From: Actinomortierella ambigua
Taxonomy: Eukaryota; Mortierellomycota; Mortierellomycetes; Mortierellales; Mortierellaceae
Length of the DNA: 21,976 bases
NCBI GenBank assembly: GCA_016098155.1
Contig: JAAAJB010000577.1
Location: forward strand, 1-21,976
Direction: 5' to 3'
How positions within the stretch are numbered: position 1 is the first letter of the stretch; each line of letters begins with the position of its first letter. The notes beneath the pieces are model-generated. The model saw only the letters and a list, made by a program, of their open reading frames with translations. It had not been told where the DNA came from and ran no database searches. The position numbers and the translations under genes were made by a program. Of the stretch, positions 11,242 through 21,976 are shown one piece after another.

Positions 11242-14200
11242 CTACAAGGTACGATGCCCATTCGCCGCCGAAGGGGCATAAGGAGGCGCGACGCCGCCAT
11301 CGCCGCCATCGTGAGATGGCGACAGTACCATCATGCCTGCCTGGCCTGCATTACCAGTAACCATGGCTAAGGGAGCAGCAGGAGTCGTCGCAGCCGCCGC
11401 TGCAGCCGTGGACATGGAGGCAGCAGCCATCCCTGCTTGTGTGGACGGTGCAGTAGAGGACGACGTACCAAAGACAAGAGAGAACCTCGGGGCTGAGGCC
11501 GGAGCCATCGTCATATTGGTAGCAAGTGGTATCATGGCAGGTGCAGGCGCTGGTGCCAAGGAGGTCACGGTGAAATAATCCCCCACCGGGGGTTGGTGGC
11601 GCGGTGGCGATGCTAGCGATCCATAGGGTGCGGGTGAGGCCATGGTCGGGAATACAATAGCAGGACTTGAAAACGACGACCGTGGCGTCGGTGGACGCAC
11701 CATACCTCCCGCAGGGCCATCGATTGCAGGCGACGCTGGTCCATAGCCGAGGTCGATGGCTCGTGGTGCAGTCGGCGACTCTCGGTGTGCCATTGCTACA
11801 TAGAATGGCGGCTCGATGGTAATGGGGGCAGGCGAGGGGGGCAACTTGTGATCAGCTGGATAGTGGCCGCCACTGTAGGCACTGTAGGCGTAGCTCCTGG
11901 TGATATCGGGCGTGGAAGACATGCGGGGTAAACTATGGCCCTGACGTCCGTACGCTCCGGGCCCCGCCCTGGAGCCTGTCGAGACATAATGATAGTTGGG
12001 ATTATGAGGTCCGGGTTGAGAATGAGCAGTCATCTGGGAAGGACCGGCGACAGGCTTTGGGGGAGGACGGGGCGGAGTCATAGGTGAATGCGGATCCACG
12101 CTGCGCCCTGGTGCTGCAACCAGTGGCACCGATAGAGGTGATCCACCAGAGTGACTAGACGAAAACGAAGGGCGTGGCGTTGGCGGTAGAGGGCGCATGC
12201 TTAGTACAGCTGCCGGAGGGGGGGCAAATGAATGGCCTTGAGATCCGTTCGTCTGTGGTGGATTGGGAAGATGCGCTTGTTGAGAGTGATGTGATGGCTC
12301 GCCGGCCGAGAAGAACCGTGGAACGAGAGGTGGCTGACTTGTTTGCAAAGGCTGTGCTGGCTGACCCGTGTGTGAAGGCTGGGTTGGTTGGGAAGACTGA
12401 GATGGCTGGGGAGCTAGGGAGGGGAGAGGCTGTGTATAGAACCGTGGGAGGAGCGGTAATGGGGCTGTTGTCGAGTGCGCAGCTGCTGAGGGTGGTATTT
12501 GATAGTCGTGTGAAGTCGTGTACTGAATCTGCCGCGAAGGGAGAGTATGATAATGAGGCGCTGGAGTGAGAGGTGGCGCCGGATGAGCCAAAGGTGGAAC
12601 ATACTGAGACGCTGAAAGTGTTGGATGAGAACTTCGTCGTTTGTTCAGGCCAACAGGGTCGGTAACAGTTGGCGCTCCATTGGCAACAGTTCCCGAGGTC
12701 GCAGCTAGAGGATGGGTGTCGGGAAGTGCATTGAAAATGGGCTGAAGACTAAAGGATGACGTCCCCACTGAGCGCAAAGGAGACGCGGCAGGACTGCCTG
12801 ATGTTGATGTTGAAGGAGAGCCTTTTCCGCTGGACTTTGTTTGCTCTACACGCTTGCCTTTACCAGTAGTTGCGTATGGGGCGGCAGCCGAAGACGAAGA
12901 TGACGACGACGATGATGAAACTCCCTGAAATAATTCTGCCTGCGAGGTGTACTTTGGTGAAGCATTGTGAATTGAGCGGTCATCCTTTAGTGGTGGTGGT
13001 GCTGCTATTAAGGCTGGAAGCTCCCGGGTAGGCGTCATTGCGCCGGAAGCACTCGATGTTCCAAACGATGATGTCGGAACACTAATCGCGGAACCAGAAG
13101 TGAGTGTCCTCGGTGAGGCGGAGCCGATTCCTAATGATGATGCTGTCGCAGACGGTGATGTCGTCGAGCTAGTGGCCAGTGCTGTTACGGTAGCAACACG
13201 AGGCGCGTGGTTCACGTCAGCGAGTGTTCCGATTGTGATTGGTATTTCCGTCTCCAAACCTCCTGGTGCGCTCTGCAGCTTTGCCCGTAGCTTTTTGGTG
13301 ACCTTGCTTGGATTCCTGCCTTCAAACATTCCAGTCTTGGTCCTCAGATCGGACAGGACGAGCAAGTGGTAGTGGACTGTCAGAATTTTGGTGGTCGATG
13401 TGGAGTACAGACAATCCTTGGGTATCTCAAGAAAAGATTTCAGGCATCCCATTTTGTCTTCACGGTTGATATTGATAGCGTGGCACGACTGTGCTACCAC
13501 ATGGGTATATTCTTTGACATTCCTATAGCGTGCAGTTAGGACAAAAGAGTGGGTGGGCGAGCGGATAAGTTAGCACGACGAAGCGATTTTTTTTTTTGGC
13601 AAATCGGATGGACTTCCAAAAACTAGACCTACTCTCCTGCTTGATACCGCTCTTTGCGAATCAATTGAAGCCAGCAGGCTGGGTGGCGGCTGTGTCCTGC
13701 AGGGTGGACAAATTTGATGTCTACCTTCAGCTGTTGTCCAGGAAGGAAGGCCGATCGTCCAAGTTGAACGGTTGCTGAGGCCACATTCTTTGGCTTGTTA
13801 GTCTTTGGCTTGAGGTTGAACGATGCTGAGTTTTGGACTGGATCGACGTGAGGAGCCGCTGTGCAATTGATGAGGTCGCGAATGTTGATCTGCTTGACGC
13901 TTTTTTGTTCTTGCATGCCGCCCAAGAAGCCTTTACTCGAAAGGATGGCTACCAGAGTATACTTGACGGATCCATGGCGATACTTGCCCGCTGAAGGAAT
14001 GTGTTGCATGGGGAGTGTAAACTCGAAAGGCCAAGAGTACTCGCCTTCGTCGAGAACATACTCGTTCTCATGGTTGGCGTTGCCGAGAAGAACCGACTGC
14101 TGGTTGATGACATATACTTGATCCTGAATTTTGGATACTTTGGTCTCGACAGTGCCCGTGAAGCGAATCTTGACACAGCAGTACTTGACATTGGACGTGG

Positions 14201-14427
14201 GGTTGTACGTAACCATTCCTAATGTCAACATGCGCAATGAAAATAGATATCATTACGTGAGCAGGCGATCTGGCCAGCAATTGTCGGCTTGATGCGGGCC
14301 TCACCTTTCATACTAATCACTCACCTGTTACGACGTCGCCTGGATAGAAGACGTCCTCCTGACTCAGCATATCACTCGATGCCTTTGGGACAGTGCCCAA
14401 GACGATGGAAAGCTTTTGTTTCTTCAT
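11242..14427 (-). CDS. Alpha-arrestin (arrestin-domain protein) with long disordered tail
   Basis: Three exons, 14427-14325, 14218-13633 and 13522-11242, give 989 aa. Donors GTGAGT and GTAGGT and acceptors TTAG and ATAG join in phase. An arrestin N-domain covers roughly residues 1-150 (FYPGDVVTGMVTYNP, WPFEFTLP, GSVKYTLVAI). A C-domain covers roughly 165-330 (SAFLPGQQLKVDIKF, WLQLIRKERYQ, VHYHLLVLSDL, TEIPITIGTL). The remaining 660 residues are rich in Ser, Pro, Ala, Gln and Thr, include a run of ten serines, and look disordered. A PPFY motif near residue 801 (11800-11811) fits the PPxY consensus bound by WW domains of Rsp5/Nedd4 ubiquitin ligases. By analogy with this family it should recruit such a ligase to plasma-membrane transporters and drive their endocytosis; the cargo cannot be told from sequence. 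The identity is firm, while the function is inferred from the family. Confidence 0.9.
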
Positions 14428-15442
14428 ATATTTTATAGGAGCAACACAAAACGTGCACTTGAAAGTTTGAACTCTATACTTTCAGCCAGTGACAAAAAAA
14501 AAGGAGGGAATGGAATGGGATAGAAAGGGTGGCTGACGGTGGATGCTGGGAGTGAGCGATGGGTAGAAATCACAGCCAGGCTGGAGTACGATTGTGGAAG
14601 ATGAGTGGAGAGAATGTGAGGGCTACATTCGTTTTCGTTGCCTGCTGTGTGCTCTGCTGTGTGTGAATTATGAGTGGCAGCCTCCCCAACCTCTAAATTT
14701 AAACTTTGTGCTCCCAAGAAGAGAGTGGGCGTTTGCCAAGAAGCAGTGTCCAACTCTGTCGTTAAACCAAACGGATACTCGTGTACTGTAGTAGTGCGTT
14801 CACCTCAGAGAAACAGGGCAGCATAGAGAGTCGAAGACAGAAGTGGGCTGTTCGTTACCGCTTGTGTGACTTGGTGACATGAGATGTACAAGCCAAGCAT
14901 CGAAGCACATCCAGGAGATAAACGAGGGGGGGAAGGGTGAGGAGGGGGTATGGATGGGATCGGTGCTTCTGCGCAGGCAATGCTACGACACTCAGCCCTA
15001 CCAGAGGACATTATCGCATCCGTCAACAGCCATCGTTGTCGTCCGAAACGGCGGAGGAGAGAGTCGAAGTAGACTTTATGACCAAAACGTTCAAAGATGC
15101 CGAGTCACTCAAACACGTAGCCATCTTGATAAGAGGTATGCCGCATGGTATGTGTGTTTGTAGGCTTATGAGGCTCTCCCCGCCACTCCTCTTTTCGCAA
15201 TGCCGATCGAATCCAGAGACTATCAATCATTCAGGCTGTGGCATGACAAATGGCCAAGACGCGGTTGATACAAAAAATGGTGACGAGCGTAACTGTTGGA
15301 ATAAAATATGTAGGACGCGCGCGTCGGTCAACGTGCTTCAATGAAGAGAGAAGCGAGGCGCCCTGTTAGAGCGGAATTGCACCCTATTCCCTCCAATTTG
15401 TATTTGTTTGTTTCTCTGCCACCTTCTTAAACATAAGCAACA
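14428..15442. other. Divergent intergenic region between arrestin and ArsC-like genes
   Basis: Just over 1 kb with no supported gene. It must contain the promoters of both divergent neighbours. An AATAAAATA string at about 15299-15307 could be an A/T promoter element for the rightward gene, and CT-rich sequence (15380-15425) sits just before its start codon. Neither is strong. Confidence 0.5.
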
Positions 15443-15933
15443 ATGGCATCACGCGCAGCACTCACCATTTTCACAAACCCCCGTTGCAGCAAGTCGAGGG
15501 AAGCATTGGCACGCCTCAGAGAGGCTAGCCAGAAGAAGCATTTCGACCTGGAAGAGATTGAATACCTCAAAACTCCACCCACTCAGGAGCAAATTGCTAG
15601 CATTCTCGACTTTTTGGATGCCGAAGACAATCCCCAGGTGTTCAAAGACATCCTGCGTTCCGATGCACCCAAGGCTGATTCAGTTGCCGATGTCCAGACT
15701 ATTATTAGCCAGGACCCGTCTGCCATGCAGCGCCCCATTATTGTCAACTGGGCGGACAAGAAGGCTGTCATTGGTCGTGTAAGCTGACATGTTGCTCTCT
15801 TTCCTCTGCCTCAAATTTCCCGTGGGAATCTTTGTGCTCCAGCTATGTCATGCTTTTTTTGTTTAACATTAGCTCATTCGTTATGGATATCTAGACCTCC
15901 GAGAGCATCGACACACTTCTGGCCAGCCTGTAG
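15443..15933 (+). CDS. ArsC/YfgD-family thioredoxin-fold protein (arsenate reductase-like)
   Basis: Two exons, 15443-15778 and 15895-15933, give 124 aa. The start context AACAATGG is strong. Reading straight through the donor would end the protein at IGRVS. Splicing from GTAAGC to CTAG in phase 0 instead yields IGRTSESIDTLLASL, restoring the usual family C-terminus. NPRCSKSREAL (residues 12-22) is very close to the active-site loop of bacterial YfgD and ArsC, with Cys15 as the nucleophile. QRPII (Arg97) and IGR (Arg112) match the two conserved arginines of the family; the Pro that usually follows GR is Thr here. ArsC enzymes reduce arsenate with glutathione and glutaredoxin, but the YfgD branch has no firmly known substrate, so arsenate reduction is only a possibility. 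No targeting signal is obvious. Confidence 0.88.
15779..15894 (+). other. Intron of the ArsC-like gene
   Basis: Donor GTAAGC, a T-rich tract followed by TTTAACATTAG, and acceptor ATCTAG; 116 nt. Phase 0. Splicing replaces a two-residue read-through end with 12 family-like residues. Confidence 0.85.
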
Positions 15934-16294
15934 AGGGAGTCCTAGCCGACTGGTCGGCCGACTCATCAGCAGCAGCAGGATACCAGTGCACAAGGACCTG
16001 CTGTTCCACCTTGTTATTGGCTGGCGGAGTCAAGGAACAGCGGAAATCACCGCTTGACGATGATAGGACACAAATAAACCCATGTCAGATGAACACCCCA
16101 AGCTCCCTTTCCTTTTTTTTTGCTCCCCGCAACAAGCCGGTCCAAATGAACATGAGACAGTAGTAGTATAGTAAAGATGTATATTTGAGCACATGGAATG
16201 CGATATGTTACAAGGTAAAAGTTTGAAGAGAGGGGGTGGTTTGTACATAAGAGACTAGTGAATATAGGCGGAGGCAAAAGATGAGACAGCATGC
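15934..16294. other. Convergent 3' region, including a candidate poly(A) signal
   Basis: 361 nt between the stop codons of the ArsC-like gene and the dioxygenase. AATAAA at 16073-16078 on the plus strand is a plausible polyadenylation signal for the ArsC-like gene, about 140 nt after its stop. No gene is seen. Confidence 0.5.
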
Positions 16295-17611
<1,317 letters not shown>

Positions 17612-17965
17612 GGTATATGTATGGACTGTGTGTGTCAAAGGGGTGTTGAGGGGAGAGTGAGAGAGAGAAGGAAGAGAGGAGGATGGGGAGGCAGGAGAAA
17701 AAAAGAATCCGAAAGAATCGATTTAGCGGGGGGGATATATACTTGAAGTGGGGAGCATTAACGGGCTTATTGGAGACATCCTTTGGGGCGAAAAGAGAAA
17801 TATTCGACAGCGATTGGCGTGAGAACTCGTCTGCCCCCCTCCCCCTCTCTTTTTTTTTCTCGGTCTCCGAAGCCGAGCCCACTTTGTGGGGTAGGGGGGG
17901 GCCTTACTGCCAGGCGAGCGAGGCAGGAATGAGAGGGATCGTCCTGTTGAGGTTTATATGATAGC
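17612..17965. promoter_or_regulatory. Divergent promoter region between dioxygenase and methyltransferase
   Basis: 354 nt between two start codons pointing away from each other. TATATAT on the minus strand (17735-17741), about 125 nt upstream of the dioxygenase ATG, is a candidate TATA element. GA-rich and G-rich runs surround it. Which elements serve which gene cannot be told from sequence. Confidence 0.45.
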
Positions 17966-18022
17966 ATGAAGGGTTTGTGGCATGGACACACTGTCCAAGT
18001 GAGAAGTGAGAGAGAGAAAAGT

Positions 18023-18056
<34 letters not shown>

Positions 18057-18929
18057 TTTTTTTTTTTTTTTGTTCTCACTCTCGCCCAATCAAACAGGCA
18101 GGGGGGTGTTGGTGCGACTGTCTGGGACGCTGGTATCGTCCTGGCCAAATATCTCGAGCGAGTCATCTCTACCCTGGGCACCCCAGTCGCCACCGCAACA
18201 GAGACACCGGGCGCCAAGATAGAACTCGCCCCAGGCCTGACGGCTCAGAGCGGACAGCCGCTGCGGATCCTTGAACTTGGGGCTGGTACCGGAATCGTCA
18301 GTTTGGCACTGGCGCGTCTCCTCCAGGACCGCAAGTCAGCCCACCCGTCGCCGATCGGCCTCGGTGGGGTGGTCAATGTAGTGATGACCGACAAGGCCAA
18401 CGTCTTGCCTATCCTGCAAAAGAATATCGACAGTAACCACCAACACGACAGCAAAATATCCGATGTCCATGTCGAGGCATTTATCCTTGACTGGGAGCAC
18501 TATAGTGGCGTTCGCGCTCTAGAGACAGCGCCCTCGGAGGAAGGTACATGCGGCAGCAGTGATGGCGTAAAGAGCAGTGAGGCAGCGACGACAGAGACCA
18601 CAGCTTCTCCCAAGCACGACTTTGTTGAACAAGGCCATCTAGACAGGATCCACTGGGACCTGATCATTGTGAGTGACTGTATTTGGATCACGGACCTACA
18701 TGCGCCGCTCAATGCCACTCTCGCCAAACTTGTCCCAAAGGAAGCGTCCCAAACAATGAAGAAGACCAAGATTGTCACTGCCTTTGAACGCCGCGATTTT
18801 GCCAAGGAGATGGAGTTTTTTGCCCAATTGAGCAAAGAGTTTCGGTTCCGAGATGTCAAGCCAGAGGAAATGGATCCCAACTGGCAGAGCGAAGACATTT
18901 ACATCTTTATAGCAGAGCGACGCGACTAG
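17966..18929 (+). CDS. METTL21-like protein methyltransferase (Methyltransf_16 family)
   Basis: The main exon is 18102-18929. I propose a first exon at 17966-17998 (MKGLWHGHTVQ), joined in phase 0 by removing 17999-18101, for 286 aa. An in-frame TGA lies just upstream of this ATG. GGVGATVWDAGIVLAKYLE (residues 12-30) is the family's hallmark entry motif. ILELGAGTGIVSLALA (67-82) is SAM-binding motif I, and MTDKANVLPILQKNID supplies the later ribose-contact strand. DLIIVSDCIW (residues 197-206) takes the place of the post-I D/ExxY-type motif, with Trp where Tyr is usual. Members methylate lysines on proteins such as elongation factors and chaperones in the cytosol; the substrate here is unknown. 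A Ser/Thr/Glu-rich insert at residues 153-187 looks like a loop. The body of the gene is secure and the first exon is tentative; an unspliced start at 18006 would encode Pro and Phe runs from a homopolymer tract. Confidence 0.82.
18025..18071 (+). repeat. C26 then T19 homopolymer tract within the methyltransferase intron
   Basis: Twenty-six C residues (18025-18050), then TC, then nineteen T (18053-18071), preceded by GA repeats. It sits 30 nt before the proposed acceptor, where a polypyrimidine tract is expected. Lengths of such runs are prone to sequencing error. Confidence 0.95.
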
Positions 18930-19049
18930 AAGAAAGAAGAAAAAAATCAACGCAGAGAAAAAAAAAAACTTCCCCACAAGAATGTGAGAGTCGCTCAATG
19001 GATCTATGATGGTTGGGCGGAGGGAGGGAGGGGGGATGCTAACCGCCCT
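18930..19049. other. Convergent 3' spacer
   Basis: Only 120 nt separate the stop codons of the methyltransferase and the acyltransferase. The spacer is A-rich on the plus strand next to the methyltransferase stop. The two 3' UTRs probably overlap. Confidence 0.75.
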
Positions 19050-21842
19050 TCACTGGTCGTAGTTGGAAATATCATGAAGCCGCATGACTTCATTCCAATC
19101 CTTTCTTCTCCGACGCTTGATTGAGAAATAGCTCTTGGAGAGGTGGCCGAGCCAACCAGCACTCTGTTTGTGCACTTTGTTCTCTGCGATGAGATCCTCG
19201 GGATCCTCAGGCAAGTTCAGCGCGTCCACAGCAAACTCTTGCACTCGCTTTGCCAGATCGAGACGCTTCTCACGCAGGCTATCCATCGTCTCCTCAGCGA
19301 TAAACAGCAGGCGGAGCAAACTCAGCATGGACTTTGCGTTGTGTACCAGATCTTCTAGCCAACGGATGGTCCTGGATATAAAAGAAACAAAGGAGGGGGT
19401 GGGAGGCAGATGGTAAGTAATCTGGATCCAACAAAAAAAACCCCCCTGGCGATTATGACGAGTCTTTTTTTTTTGTGTAAAATGAGCTTACAGCCACATA
19501 AGGATAATAATTCCTGGCGCGGTGATCAGAGCAAAGGGGAAAGTCATCAACACCCAGAAGCCCCAGATCAGTGGCAGGAACATCGTGGCCACAAGCAACT
19601 TGTACTGGGCGATTTCGTCCAAGTTGTCTTCCAGCGGTCCCTTCTCCCGAATCTTCTTTTCTTGGTACCTATATGTAGTGTTGTCATGACTGCATTAGTC
19701 TACTTCCTTTTACTCCCATGCACATCCTTCTTTTCAAGCATCAATAGTCTGACGTTACTTGGCAGCAAGGAACACTGGGGCCCAGAGAACCAGCCCTGGA
19801 ATGCTGATGACTGCAAGCAGACAAGCAAGCAACAATCGCTGGAACAACTTGCTTAGCAACACAGTTGCTGGAGGCTTTCCTTGAGTGATGCGATAATCCT
19901 TCAAAAGATAAAAGTCCAGCTCATTTTGATAGGCCTAGTAAAGGGAGAGGAGGAGGAAGAGGAGGAGAATCCATTAGTCATACTTCACTATACACTTGAA
20001 AAGGGGGAGTTCCCATGACAGACTAATTAAAGTTTCTTGGTATGTAGCATGAGAGAAGAAGATACCTCCAAATCCCTTGCAAGCTTCTGAATAAACTCGG
20101 AAGACTCTTTGCTTCGGCGGGTTTCGAGTCCTGTATGAAGTGTGGTCTCCGACATGGCAGCATTGAGCATGCTCTCGTCTTGTGTTTGGAGTGATCCACG
20201 TCGGCTACCACTACCGGCTCCTTCCCCTCCTCCACTGCTACTTTCCTCCTGCATCATTTTAGCATGGGCACCAAACGCGGTGACAAACTTGGCCGTCAAA
20301 CGCACATACTGGCCTAGAGAAATGCGTGTGCCCAATTGGCCTGCGTAAATCTTGCGGGCCACATGACCGATCCGGACCGTGCGCCAGTCCTGCGCATCCA
20401 GGAGATTGGAGCGCACAGTGTTTTCCAACAGCGTCGTGAGCTTGGTGATCGCCTCCTGCCGCACCTGTTTGTCTGTTGAGGTCAGCTCCGGGTCCTGTTG
20501 GGGTGTCAACACGATGGGGCTGTGATATGTCACCAGAACATCTGAACGGAACTTTTCACGGTGCAGATAGTTGATCGAGGCTGGAAGCAGAGTCAAGTTG
20601 AATCCTGGTTGGTCCTTGTATCGAGTAAGTGCCTAGGCAAGGGGGGGGGGTGAGAGTTGGGAAAAGCGTGATGAATTTCGTGTGAGCTGTGATCTCTCTC
20701 TCTCTCTCTCTCTCTATGCGGACAATTAAATCATCAGAGCAACGTACATCACTTGCGATCATGGCGACACCGGCCTTGAAAGGAGCCATCTGGGAATTGT
20801 ACCGCGAGATGCCCTCGGGGTAGAGGCTATGTCAGGAAAGGCGAGCCGATATGACGTTTTGTTTTGTAAGCAATTCTGGGAGCAACTCAGCCGAGACAGG
20901 TAAGGGAGAGAGACATGGACTCAAGGTACTCTCTCTGTCACTGTGACCAACTTCACAAACCATCCACCACGAATTACAACATGGGGAAACAGCACGCCGT
21001 CCTGTCCCCCCTACCCCTACCCACACACACACACTAACACACACTAACACAACTTACCACACACAGCTTCCAGTACCCAAACTCTCGGTTAGGGCATCCA
21101 TAGAGTGCGAGTTGTCGACTTTTTCGCCATTGTAGTCCTTGCGACGCTTGATGGGAACTGTGCCTACATTGCGAATGATGTACCCAAAAGGGCTCGCGGT
21201 GTGCCAAAACGTATCCTTGGCTGTCATCCTGAGCATCTTGCGTGACTTTGATGGCACTGTACTCAGGACAGCGATAGCATCTGTCAAGCTATTAGAATGG
21301 TTGGCCACTATAAGGTGGAACCAAGAAAAAAAAACCACAACCATCACATGTTGGGAGTATACATCCCCCCGAAAAAAGAGCAATTACGAAAATAAAGAGA
21401 ATGGTAAGCGAAAAAAAATAAGAATAGTGGGTACCGGATCTTTGCTCTCTTTTTAGCAGCTCACAAAGTAAGAGGGGGGGAGGTGAGGTGGGTTTCCTCA
21501 CATATCAATAACATCATACTGATCATTCTTACCAAGGATAGCCGGGCCCGTGGGAGGAATGTTCTCGGTGCCCTCCACCTCAACGTTCGCATAAAAGGTA
21601 TGAAGACAGACTTTGAAGAACGTGCGGATGGCGATGTACATGGGCGGCCGCTTCTGGACTGGGAAGATCGCGTTGCCATCACTGTCGACGCGCAGAGCAC
21701 CTCCTCCATTGGCATCCTTGGTCGTCAAAGTGGTCGTGGCCGCCTGGTCGCCCTGTCCAGCTGATGTTGCCGATGAGGTGGCGGTGGGGCCACTCTTGCC
21801 GTTGCTCTGCGTATGCTTTGAGCGCGAACGCACCTTGGTCAT
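19050..21842 (-). CDS. Glycerol-3-phosphate O-acyltransferase (Sct1/Gpt2 type)
   Basis: Seven exons, 21842-21533, 21307-21058, 20826-20748, 20632-20066, 19934-19759, 19668-19492 and 19371-19050, are all in phase and give about 626 aa. The enzyme acylates the sn-1 position of glycerol-3-phosphate (and dihydroxyacetone phosphate in yeast homologues), the first step to phosphatidate, membrane lipids and triacylglycerol, at the ER. All PlsC blocks are present: NHSNSLTD (His107, Asp113) as block I, GTVPIKR (152-158) as block II, LYPEGIS (188-194) as block III and LTLLPASINY (226-235) as block IV. The first 60 residues are low-complexity Ser/Thr/Gly, and a hydrophobic stretch (about 68-85) precedes block I. 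Two C-terminal membrane regions lie near 436-457 and 484-520, followed by a basic helical tail (SIKRRRRKDW). A Ser/Gly-rich linker with GSRRGS in exon 4 could be a phosphorylation site. Its length is somewhat under the yeast enzymes (about 750 aa). Confidence 0.9.
20641..20714. repeat. G10 run and (TC)11 microsatellite in acyltransferase intron 3
   Basis: G run at 20641-20650 and about eleven TC units at 20693-20714, both inside the inferred intron 20633-20747. On the transcribed strand the G run reads as C10 right before the CCTAG acceptor. Confidence 0.85.
21021..21049. repeat. CA-rich repeat in acyltransferase intron 2
   Basis: Imperfect CACACACA and ACACTAACAC units lie just inside the donor of intron 20827-21057. 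Nothing functional is evident. Confidence 0.7.
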
Positions 21843-21920
21843 GAATGTAAGGGGTGGTTGAAGTGAACAAGGAAAAAAAAAGGGGAGAGAGGGGGATGTG
21901 CAGTACTTTGTGAAGCGAGC

Positions 21921-21926
<6 letters not shown>
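21843..21926 (-). promoter_or_regulatory. Start of the acyltransferase 5' flank
   Basis: 84 nt between the start codon and the GA repeat, containing an A9 run. It is probably 5' UTR and proximal promoter. No clear TATA element is seen, and the rest lies outside the window. Confidence 0.4.

Positions 21927-21976
<50 letters not shown>
21927..21976. repeat. GA microsatellite at right edge
   Basis: Twenty-five uninterrupted GA units reach the last base, so the true length is unknown. It lies upstream of the acyltransferase start; on that gene's sense strand it reads TC, as in pyrimidine-rich fungal promoters. Confidence 0.95.

Noticed and set aside
12174..12569. A 131-codon plus-strand frame
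   Set aside because: It is antisense to the low-complexity tail of the arrestin, which reads through without interruption and has matching exons.
19131..19165. tRNA-like GGTGGCCGAGC string resembling the 5' part of a serine or leucine tRNA
   Set aside because: No matching anticodon arm or T-loop follows, and the sequence encodes WLGHLSK of the acyltransferase.

Overview
The window looks like nuclear DNA of a filamentous fungus, most likely an early-diverging one of the Mortierella type. Genes lie on both strands. They are split by short GT-AG introns (about 60-140 nt) with CTAAC/CTAAT branch sites. The proteins include an alpha-arrestin, a fungal-type glycerol-3-phosphate acyltransferase, a tyrosine-catabolic dioxygenase and a large propeller-plus-channel protein of a kind I associate with Mucoromycota. 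The lineage is an inference from style and content. No rRNA, convincing tRNA, CRISPR array or transposon was seen.

Layout. Positions 1-3446 (minus) hold the 5' part of a large gene, copy B, which runs off the left edge. Positions 5094-10608 (minus) hold a complete paralogue, copy A, reconstructed as nine exons and about 1543 aa: an acidic N-terminus, a beta-rich domain, a WD40-like propeller and a C-terminal TRP-like membrane region. The two copies lie head to tail. Comparing them fixes splice sites that single-frame reading gets wrong. Positions 11242-14427 (minus) hold a 989-aa alpha-arrestin with a PPxY motif. Positions 15443-15933 (plus) hold a two-exon ArsC/YfgD-type thioredoxin-fold protein. 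Positions 16295-17611 (minus) hold 4-hydroxyphenylpyruvate dioxygenase. Positions 17966-18929 (plus) hold a METTL21-like methyltransferase whose intron carries a C26/T19 tract. Positions 19050-21842 (minus) hold a seven-exon glycerol-3-phosphate acyltransferase. A GA microsatellite fills the right edge.

The genes do not form one pathway. The dioxygenase degrades tyrosine, the acyltransferase starts glycerolipid synthesis, the arrestin is a likely ubiquitin-ligase adaptor, and the ArsC-like and methyltransferase proteins are probably housekeeping enzymes. The least ordinary part is the tandem pair of propeller-channel genes. They share exon architecture but alternate between nearly identical and strongly diverged blocks.
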